From assembly GCA_013815395.1 (NCBI GenBank), contig JACDGH010000152.1, positions 1 through 6,428 of the forward strand: 6,428 bases of DNA. Reading direction: 5' to 3'. A program made the position numbers and the translations under genes. The notes under the pieces were generated by a model. It saw only the letters and a program-made list of their open reading frames with translations, searched no databases and was not told where the DNA came from. The DNA comes from Parachlamydiaceae bacterium (GTDB lineage: Bacteria > Chlamydiota > Chlamydiia > Chlamydiales > Parachlamydiaceae). How positions within the stretch are numbered: the stretch's first letter is position 1; every line of letters begins with the position of its first letter. Positions 1-5,208 of the stretch are shown piece by piece.

Positions 1-1713
1 CATTAAGCCCATTGGCGAGATAAGAGCACTTAAAGGGAGTCTTTGGCCCCGGCCTGCCGCTAATAAATTTTCTGCAAGGAAAGTGATACTGCGATGTAAC
101 CCAAACATTAGTCCTGAAACCGCTAGTTTCTTATAGGTACTATTTAAATGATGTAGGGGTTGGGTTCTAAATATCGTAGTCTCGGACGGCTTGTAATCCA
201 ATAAGTTAATTAAAGCATTGTCTGTGGACTTAAGTACATTTATTTCGTTCAAAATTTTGTTATATTCTTCTTCTGTTATGAGGTCCTGTTTAAAAAGGAA
301 TGTGTTGATCCTGCTTTCTAAATCCTGCCAAGTTTTAAGGCGGTGTTCGTAGCATAAAGTGATCATTTTAGCTGGCGAGAATTGTTGTTCTAAGCTTTCG
401 TCAGAGGGGCAGTTTGGGGGAAATGATTGTAGGATATTTTTGTAAGTGACCTCGGTTCTAATTTTATAATTAATGAGGTGATCATGAATTTCTAACATTT
501 TTCCAAGGACTTCAGCTTTTTTAGTTTGATCGACACCTATTTCCACTTTACTAATGTTAGCCTTGATAGGTGTGATAGGTTGTGGCGCCTCCTCAACCTC
601 TTCTTCTTCGCTTTCTGAATCGGATAATTCAGATTTTGAAGAAGCAGCAGCGGTAGAATTATTCTCTAGTGGTTTATTAATATCGGCAGGAGGAGTGTGT
701 AATGTTACAGGTATCTGCGGTGAGGGACTTCTTATTTCTACTTCGTTAGGTTCATCTTCAATGTCCGCTTCAGGAAGAGGGGTAATAGCAGGTTGAATTA
801 GTGCTTGTTGTTCCTCAGTTAATTTAGGGAGAGTGGCTGATGCTATGATCTGGTTTTGTTTAACTGGAGCGAGAGCGGCTTCTTCTGAATGAGTTATAAC
901 GGGATGAGGAACAAGATTTGAAGAGATTGTAGATGACGAACTAGTAACGGGCATAGGAGCTGAAGGCTCTTCTGGTAGTCTTGGAGGAGTAACAGGGATT
1001 GGGTTTGTTTGAGAAGTCGTTATCGCAGGGGGTACGGAAGTGGAACTGGAGGGACTTGGCTCCAGCATTTCTGATCGAGATTGAGGAAGGGGGATTTCTG
1101 GCGTTGGAGAGGATGGTAAAAGGTTATTTACAGCCTCTTCCCTATTCGCGGGGGTGTCTAGCCGTGGTTCTGGATTTGTTAATTCTTCTTGTTCCGAAGG
1201 CTTCGCTGCTATCGATTCTGGAAGTGCATAGAGTTCTGTTTGGAAATCAACATTGTCTTGTAAAGGATATCTATTTTTATTTAGATCTATTGGCTGGTTA
1301 TATGGTAGATGGGATTTGATATCCGCCGTGCAGTTCTTAAGAAAATTAGATTTATATCCTAGTTCCTGAAAAATATTGCGTTTTTGCAAAAGTTCTTGAA
1401 GCTTTAGGCCAATGGAATTTTTAGTAACTTCTATGTCAGCTACCGGGATTTTGCTAAATGTAGTCGTAAATTTTTTTTCGCTAAATCTGGGTTTGTCGTA
1501 CTGTCTACCAAAAAAAGTAGAGAAAGATTGTATTAACTGGGAAAAAAAGCTTTGATAGCAGATTTTTACTTTAAGTTCGCCTGGATTTTTAGATTGTTTT
1601 GCTTGGGTAATATAGACATAGTCTTTCCCTCCCCATTTATGCGAAATCACAGCAAAAGGCTCTATTGGGGATTGTTTTGAATGATCATTATTGGGGCTAA
1701 CAGGAAAGCTCAT
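1..1713 (-). CDS. Large Pro/Ser-rich protein with possible C-terminal RhoGEF (Dbl-homology)-like region, partial at 3' end
   Basis: The frame is open for all 571 codons from ATG at 1713 to the window edge, where it is cut off; the stop codon lies outside. An in-frame ATG at 1749 would add 12 residues, and a TAA sits three codons upstream of it. Residues 1-20 are polar (Ser, Pro, Asn) with no Sec signal or membrane segment. Residues 20-135 look globular but match nothing I know. Residues about 165-400 are low-complexity Pro/Ser/Thr/Glu-rich with an acidic run near 365-375 (DSESEEEEVEE), probably disordered. Residues 405-571 are helical and carry RTEVTYKNIL (419-428), CYEHRLKTWQDLESRI (454-469) and RLPLSALISPMGLM (558-571). 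These resemble, in order, the TExxYxxxL block, the H-containing helix and the start of the LPLxxxLxxPxQR block of RhoGEF domains. The open frame is seen directly; the RhoGEF call is inference from short motifs. A secreted effector role is speculative. Confidence 0.75.
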   Translation of the reverse strand, partial: MSFPVSPNNDHSKQSPIEPFAVISHKWGGKDYVYITQAKQSKNPGELKVKICYQSFFSQLIQSFSTFFGRQYDKPRFSEKKFTTTFSKIPVADIEVTKNSIGLKLQELLQKRNIFQELGYKSNFLKNCTADIKSHLPYNQPIDLNKNRYPLQDNVDFQTELYALPESIAAKPSEQEELTNPEPRLDTPANREEAVNNLLPSSPTPEIPLPQSRSEMLEPSPSSSTSVPPAITTSQTNPIPVTPPRLPEEPSAPMPVTSSSSTISSNLVPHPVITHSEEAALAPVKQNQIIASATLPKLTEEQQALIQPAITPLPEADIEDEPNEVEIRSPSPQIPVTLHTPPADINKPLENNSTAAASSKSELSDSESEEEEVEEAPQPITPIKANISKVEIGVDQTKKAEVLGKMLEIHDHLINYKIRTEVTYKNILQSFPPNCPSDESLEQQFSPAKMITLCYEHRLKTWQDLESRINTFLFKQDLITEEEYNKILNEINVLKSTDNALINLLDYKPSETTIFRTQPLHHLNSTYKKLAVSGLMFGLHRSITFLAENLLAAGRGQRLPLSALISPMGLM

Positions 1714-1771
1714 ATTAAAACCTAATATAATCTTTTTAATATCTAGCATAATCTTTTAAGTCTATAATCTG

Positions 1772-1801
1772 ATTATATTGGAATTCTAAAATACTATTCA
1801 A
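1772..1801 (-). promoter_or_regulatory. Sigma70-type promoter for the leftmost gene
   Basis: Read on the minus strand, TTGAAT (1801-1796) and a perfect TATAAT (1777-1772) are separated by 18 bp. Transcription would begin near 1765, leaving a short leader before ATG 1749 or about 50 nt before ATG 1713. A short inverted repeat, ATTAT-5 nt-ATAAT (1821-1835), lies about 20 bp upstream of the -35 box and could be an operator, but nothing else supports that. No strong Shine-Dalgarno precedes either start codon; AGG lies 7 nt before ATG 1713. Confidence 0.55.
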
Positions 1802-1948
1802 TAAAAATTTATAAATCAAAATTATGCAGTATAATAAATGTTTTTATTGTGGATTTTTTATAAGAACTATTCAAAAATAATCTCATCATAGGGGAAAATG
1901 ATTTATATTTGGATTATGTGTTTTTGAATAAAATGAGCAAAAATGATG

Positions 1949-2038
1949 AACCAGCTCCCTGGTTAGAGGGCGTTTTGATGGTGGACCCCCACCTACGCAG
2001 CACTCGCTTACGCTCGTTGCGGCTCTGGTGGGGGCTAC
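1949..2038. repeat. GC-rich stem-loop cluster in an AT-rich spacer
   Basis: This block stands out in base composition from the A/T-rich sequence on both sides. It contains AACCAG/CTGGTT with a 4-nt loop (1949-1964), GGTGG/CCACC around a 4-nt loop at 1980-1993, and a wider CCCCCACC (1986-1993) with GGTGGGGG (2028-2035) stem. CGCA and TGCG inside the wide stem could extend it. The two stems that share CCACC are mutually exclusive. No T-run follows, so an intrinsic terminator is unlikely. It may be a dispersed repeat or the remnant of an element; I do not recognise the family. Confidence 0.4.
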
Positions 2039-2152
2039 AAAATGAGAGTAAAAAGAGCAAAAAAGAATAAAATCGGCCAAATTGGATCAGAGCATAAAAA
2101 ATGATCAAATTAAAATTTAGCCTAACAATAATCCTAAGCAGCTTTTTTTTAA

Positions 2153-2394
2153 GGGACGTAAAGGACCTATAGGACGTAAAGGACGTAAAGGATCTAAGGG
2201 ACTTAGGAGACGTAAAAAAATCGTTAACATCTTTATTTAAGTTCGTTAAGTCCTTTACGTCCCTTATGTCCCTTATGTCCTTTTCGTCCTTTTCGTCCCT
2301 TATGTCCTTTATGTCCTTTACGTCCTTTTCGTCCTTTTCGTCTCTTATGTCCTTTACGTCTTTATGTCCTTTTCGTCCTTTAGTCCTTTTTTTT
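2153..2394. repeat. Fold-back array of degenerate 9-bp tandem repeats (GGACGTAAA / GTCCTTTAC type)
   Basis: The left arm (2153-2215) has seven 9-bp units such as AGGACGTAA and GGGACTTAG. After a spacer of about 25 bp, the right arm (2241-2394) has about 17 units of the opposite orientation, such as GTCCTTTAC, GTCCCTTAT and GTCCTTTTC. Two of these units are shortened to 8 bp. The arms are reverse complements in unit consensus, so the transcript or single strand could fold into a long imperfect hairpin. The last unit runs into an 8-9 T stretch followed by AAAGAC. Because the unit is three codons long, it keeps frames open on both strands, including a (KD-hydrophobic/E)n frame on the minus strand, which I do not count as a gene. 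Confidence 0.8.
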
Positions 2395-2415
2395 AAAGAC
2401 CGTTCTAAACCCTTA

Positions 2416-2429
2416 AATTTGCGCAAATT
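2416..2429. repeat. Perfect 14-bp palindrome AATTTGCGCAAATT
   Basis: A perfect dyad about 90 bp upstream of dnaB, between the two 9-bp repeat arrays. It could be a regulator binding site for dnaB or simply chance. A second TTTGCGCAAAT occurs inside the lplA-like gene near 4390, which argues that this is not a unique operator. Confidence 0.3.
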
Positions 2430-2465
2430 CTCATTTTTCTCATTATTCTCATTTTTCTCTTTTTC
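2430..2465. repeat. Four-unit 9-bp tandem array (CTCATTTTT type)
   Basis: CTCATTTTT, CTCATTATT, CTCATTTTT and a diverged CTCTTTTTC follow each other without gaps. The array ends about 50 bp before the dnaB start codon, so dnaB transcription must begin within or after it, or cross the whole repeat region. I find no convincing -35/-10 pair for dnaB in 2400-2518. Confidence 0.6.
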
Positions 2466-2518
2466 ATTTTTGATGAATGTCTTATTCTCTTCAACAAACT
2501 CCCTAACCAAAAAGCTGT

Positions 2519-3979
2519 ATGGAAATTTCCCCTAAATTAAGAGTAGCGCCGAATTCTAAAGAATCTGAAATGATGGTTTTAGGTTGCATGTTAACAAGCA
2601 TCAATAGCTTGAATACCGCTTCAGATCATCTCGATGATTCCGACTTCTATTATACCGAACATAAAATCATTTTTCAGGTACTAAAAACCGCTTATAAAAA
2701 TGATAAGCCGGCCGATGTGCACCTGATTTGTGAAGAGCTTAAAAGGCAGGATAAACTTAATGCTGTAGGGGGAGTTTCTTACATTACCACATTAGCCCAA
2801 TATGCAGGTACTTCGGCATATATCGAAGAGTATGTGGCTATTGTGCGCGATAAGTCAGTCTTACGCAGTATGGTCAATGCCGCGCAGAGCGTAGAGAAAA
2901 AAGCTTTAGATGAACCTCAGAATGTCTTCGAAGCTCTCGATGAAGCTCAACAGCTGTTTTTTAAGATTAGTCAAACGGCAAATCCTGTTGCCGGCAAATT
3001 GATGAGCGACATCCTTTCGGGCGTACAAGCTGAATCAACGATTCCTTATTTGAAGGAACTGCAAGAGCGGCAAGAAAGATACCAGCAGAAAGGTCCTGAA
3101 GATTCAGGCATTACAGGCATTCCCTCCCATTTCAATGATTTGGATAAAATGCTGAATGGGTTGAATAAATCCAACTTAATGATCCTTGCAGCACGTCCTG
3201 CCATGGGAAAAACTGCCTTTGCACTAAATATCGCTGAAAATGTGTGTTTTAAAGGCAATTTGCCTGTTGGCATTTTTTCGTTGGAAATGAGTGCCGAACA
3301 ATTAGTCCATCGTATTGTCTGCTCACAGGCAGAAGTGGAATCTGATAAAATTAAGACAGGCGCTTTGAATGGCTTGGAATACCAGCGCATTGTGGGCGCT
3401 GTCAATCAAATGAAAAATCATGTCATGGTGATTGATGATCAAGCCGGACTTAAAGTCACTGATTTACGAGCGCGTGCTAGGCGTATGAAGGAAAGCTATG
3501 GCATTGGCTTTTTAGTGATCGATTATCTGCAGCTAATTTCCGGTTCAGGCGTTCGCACCCAAGAAAATCGACAAAATGAAATTTCAGAAATTTCGCGTAT
3601 GTTAAAAAACTTAGCGCGGGAACTGAATATTCCTATTTTATGCTTATCTCAATTGTCAAGAAAGGTAGAAGAGCGGCAAGGGCATCGCCCCATGATGAGC
3701 GACTTGCGTGAGAGCGGAAGCATTGAGCAGGATAGTGATATTGTCATGTTTATGTTGCGTCGTGAATATTATGACCCTATGGATAAGCCCGGCTTGGCCG
3801 AAATTATTATAGCAAAAAATCGACATGGCAGCATCGGCACTGTTAATCTGACGTATCGCAAGGAAATTGTGCAATTTGCTAACTATACCCCGCTGAGTTA
3901 TGACGGCTCTCCATCAGGTCCTGGTGGTGGCTTTGCTAACAAGGAAGCGGAAAATGAATTTAGCTATTTTGCCCCTTAA
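2519..3979 (+). CDS. dnaB: Replicative DNA helicase DnaB
   Basis: This is the hexameric 5'-3' helicase that unwinds the replication fork in the cytoplasm and recruits primase. The 486-residue product is full length for the family. Residues 10-115 form the helical N-terminal domain (ESEMMVLGCML near the start). A linker covers about 120-195, and the RecA-like ATPase spans 195-465. Walker A is ARPAMGKTAF (225-234) with Lys231. The catalytic Glu lies in SLEM (254-257), Walker B is FLVIDYLQL (331-339), the SQLSR motif is at 377-381, and DLRESGSIEQDSD (395-407) is followed by the MLRR arginine-finger region (412-415). No intein interrupts the gene. ATG 2519 is the only credible start, because an in-frame TAA lies five codons upstream. 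No Shine-Dalgarno is visible before it. The gene stands alone on its strand, preceded by repeats and followed by a large hairpin. Confidence 0.97.
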   Translation: MEISPKLRVAPNSKESEMMVLGCMLTSINSLNTASDHLDDSDFYYTEHKIIFQVLKTAYKNDKPADVHLICEELKRQDKLNAVGGVSYITTLAQYAGTSAYIEEYVAIVRDKSVLRSMVNAAQSVEKKALDEPQNVFEALDEAQQLFFKISQTANPVAGKLMSDILSGVQAESTIPYLKELQERQERYQQKGPEDSGITGIPSHFNDLDKMLNGLNKSNLMILAARPAMGKTAFALNIAENVCFKGNLPVGIFSLEMSAEQLVHRIVCSQAEVESDKIKTGALNGLEYQRIVGAVNQMKNHVMVIDDQAGLKVTDLRARARRMKESYGIGFLVIDYLQLISGSGVRTQENRQNEISEISRMLKNLARELNIPILCLSQLSRKVEERQGHRPMMSDLRESGSIEQDSDIVMFMLRREYYDPMDKPGLAEIIIAKNRHGSIGTVNLTYRKEIVQFANYTPLSYDGSPSGPGGGFANKEAENEFSYFAP

Positions 3980-3986
3980 TGGCGCA

Positions 3987-4054
3987 ATTTGCTATTCGCG
4001 CAGCGATTTAAAATGGGTAGGAACCCCATTTTAATCGCTGCGCGAATAGCAAAT
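3987..4054. terminator. 30-bp-stem hairpin between convergent dnaB and lplA; bidirectional terminator or palindromic repeat
   Basis: The 22 bases at 3987-4008 are exactly complementary to 4033-4054. After a single bulged T (4009), AAAATGGG (4010-4017) pairs with 4025-4032 around a 7-nt loop. It begins 8 bp after the dnaB stop and ends about 60 bp from the lplA stop, a natural place to end both transcripts. Neither side has a U-run, and the stem is much longer than a standard intrinsic terminator, so it may instead be a dispersed palindromic element. A weaker TCTGAT/ATCAGA stem (4079-4106) follows, nearer the lplA stop. Confidence 0.6.
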
Positions 4055-4114
4055 GTCAAATCCTAGATTATACCAGACTCTGATTGAACGTTGTCTTAAG
4101 ATCAGACGCATTTG

Positions 4115-4846
4115 CTAATAAATAATCTGCGTGGCTTTCCGATGATCACTTTTCAATAAACCCTTCACTTCGTCGAAATGAGTTGTTTTTACCTCAAAGA
4201 AATGATGCAATGAATTGAAAATCGCGCCTTCAAACTCCGCTTTGCTGACTAGAAAATCCTTTAAGCGACATAAAAAATTGTCATGCGGCCTTTGTTGTCG
4301 ATAGTGTGGCATTTTTGGAGGCATCAATAGATACTCCATATTTTTTGAATCGTAATCCCATAATAACGAACTATGATGCAGCCAGCGCTGTTTGCGCAAA
4401 TATTGCGCATTACCTCCAAATTTGCGATCATTGATGACGTAATCATTTTCCCGCAGTTGGATATTGAGCGCTGGCAAGGCTGCTTGAAAAAAGAATTTAA
4501 TCCATTGATGGACCTGATCTGGACTGCATTCCACGGCGCTGCAGTGAGAATTGCAAATCCAGGTGATAAAAAAGGTGTTTTCATCCACAAATACAGTACC
4601 CCCCCCACTAAATCGTCGAATGAGGGGGACGGGAGCATGTAAAATCTTAGCGCTATTGACTAACAATTCTTTTTTACCAGAAATGCCCATGATAATGGCC
4701 GGCTTAGTACCGTAGTTAATGAGGCACCAATTGCGATCATCAGCTCTTAGCAAAGCTTCTTCAAGCTGAAGCTGCTCTAAAATAGAGCAATTGAGTTTGA
4801 GGATATGTAAGGAAGTTTTTTTAGCACTGAGTGGGGATACTTTCAT
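4115..4846 (-). CDS. lplA: Lipoate-protein ligase A family protein
   Basis: This is predicted to attach lipoate, via lipoyl-AMP, to a lysine on E2 or GcvH proteins in the cytoplasm. The BPL/LplA fold is shown by RRFSGGGTVF, the lipoyl-adenylate binding loop, and by NDRKFGGNAQY, which holds the conserved lysine. HHSSLLWDYD and PPKMPHYRQQRPHDNFL follow, as in LplA relatives of chlamydiae and plants. The length (243 residues) suits the single-domain short LplA class; I see no separate C-terminal accessory domain, so activation and transfer may be shared with another protein. I chose ATG 4846 because AAGGA lies 8 nt upstream. ATG 4876 would add MLRLAARTPP but has no ribosome site. An octanoyl or lipoyl transferase is an alternative in this superfamily. 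An 8-base G/C homopolymer lies in the active-site loop codons. It shares strand with mnmG but is separated from it by about 360 bp of repeats, so it is probably not tightly cotranscribed. Confidence 0.88.
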   Translation of the reverse strand: MKVSPLSAKKTSLHILKLNCSILEQLQLEEALLRADDRNWCLINYGTKPAIIMGISGKKELLVNSAKILHAPVPLIRRFSGGGTVFVDENTFFITWICNSHCSAVECSPDQVHQWIKFFFQAALPALNIQLRENDYVINDRKFGGNAQYLRKQRWLHHSSLLWDYDSKNMEYLLMPPKMPHYRQQRPHDNFLCRLKDFLVSKAEFEGAIFNSLHHFFEVKTTHFDEVKGLLKSDHRKATQIIY

Positions 4847-4854
4847 TGGAGGAG

Positions 4855-4859
4855 TCCTT
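4855..4859 (-). promoter_or_regulatory. Ribosome binding site deciding the lplA start
   Basis: AAGGA on the minus strand is followed by 8 nt and ATG 4846. The upstream in-frame ATG at 4876 is preceded by CTAAAAATTTGACTAT, with no purine-rich site. This favours the shorter, 243-residue protein. Confidence 0.5.
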
Positions 4860-4893
4860 GCAGCTAGCCTAAGCATATAGTCAAATTTTTAGG

Positions 4894-5097
4894 GAGGCCA
4901 CTTTTATACGTTTTAGAGGCTAAGGGGAAACGCAGAGGCGGAGAGAAACGCGGAGACGCTGAGATCAAAGCTATTGAATATTCATCATTTGTAGGATGAT
5001 CTGAAAGTAGCTAGTAACCCGCTTTACTTTATAAACCTTACCTAGCTCCCCGTCTCCGCGTTTCCCCTTAGCCTCTAAAACGTACAAAGGCAGCCTC
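4894..5097. repeat. MITE-like imperfect inverted repeat of about 204 bp
   Basis: The 27 bases 4907-4933 are exactly complementary to 5058-5084. Inward the match continues to 4945/5046 with three mismatches. Outward a weaker match, nearly all transitions, continues to GAGGC (4894-4898) and GCCTC (5093-5097). The roughly 100-bp interior has no coding potential. Inside the left arm, 9-nt units AAACGCAGA, GGCGGAGAG, AAACGCGGA and GACGCTGAG (4928-4963) form a short tandem array, mirrored in the right arm. No clear target-site duplication is visible. The whole 4847-5208 spacer holds no gene and no convincing lplA promoter. Confidence 0.65.
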
Positions 5098-5117
5098 TTG
5101 ATTTCGCAAAGAGCACA

Positions 5118-5153
5118 ACCACAGAGCTCACAGAGTTCACAAATCACATAGAG
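5118..5153. repeat. Short 9-bp tandem array (ACCACAGAG type)
   Basis: ACCACAGAG, CTCACAGAG, TTCACAAAT and CACATAGAG follow in register, with the last two diverged. The array lies between the inverted repeat and the mnmG stop codon. CACAGAG-type arrays of this look occur in intergenic DNA of several unrelated bacterial groups, to my general knowledge. No function can be assigned. Confidence 0.5.
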
Positions 5154-5208
5154 AATGTTGAAGCGACAAATATTATATTACTCTATTAAAAAATTTATTA
5201 CTATAAAC

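Noticed and set aside
554..1319. Plus-strand frames of 80 and 106 codons (554-796 and 999-1319)
   Set aside because: Both lie antisense to the long minus-strand gene that covers 1-1713; they are shadows of its low-complexity linker.
1945..2040. tRNA-like stretch: AGCTCCCTGGTTAGAGGGC resembles a tRNA D-arm
   Set aside because: The D-stem pairing is imperfect, there is no matching acceptor stem, and no T-arm consensus (GGTTCGA) follows at the expected distance.
1886..2080. 64-codon minus-strand frame across the GC-rich hairpin
   Set aside because: No start signal, odd composition and overlap with the hairpin and with other spurious frames.
2153..2394. CRISPR array
   Set aside because: Units are 9 bp, contiguous and degenerate with no unique spacers, and no cas genes are nearby.
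1914..2510. 198-codon minus-strand frame rich in KDV/KDI/KDE and NEK triplets
   Set aside because: It is produced by the 9-bp repeats, whose three-codon period avoids stops. It starts at TTG with no ribosome site, runs through both arms of the inverted array and through the GC-rich hairpin, and has no globular region.
2266..2535. 89-codon plus-strand frame rich in MSF/SSF triplets
   Set aside because: Same repeat read on the other strand; it overlaps the dnaB start in another frame.
3046..3874. Minus-strand frames inside dnaB (3046-3405 and 3656-3874)
   Set aside because: They are antisense to well-conserved DnaB coding sequence.
4324..4642. Frames on both strands overlapping lplA (4324-4638 minus and 4373-4642 plus)
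   Set aside because: They overlap the conserved lipoate-ligase motifs in other frames and have no independent support.
4876..4876. Upstream ATG as the lplA start
   Set aside because: No Shine-Dalgarno precedes it, whereas ATG 4846 has AAGGA at 8 nt; the ten extra residues show no conservation that I recognise.
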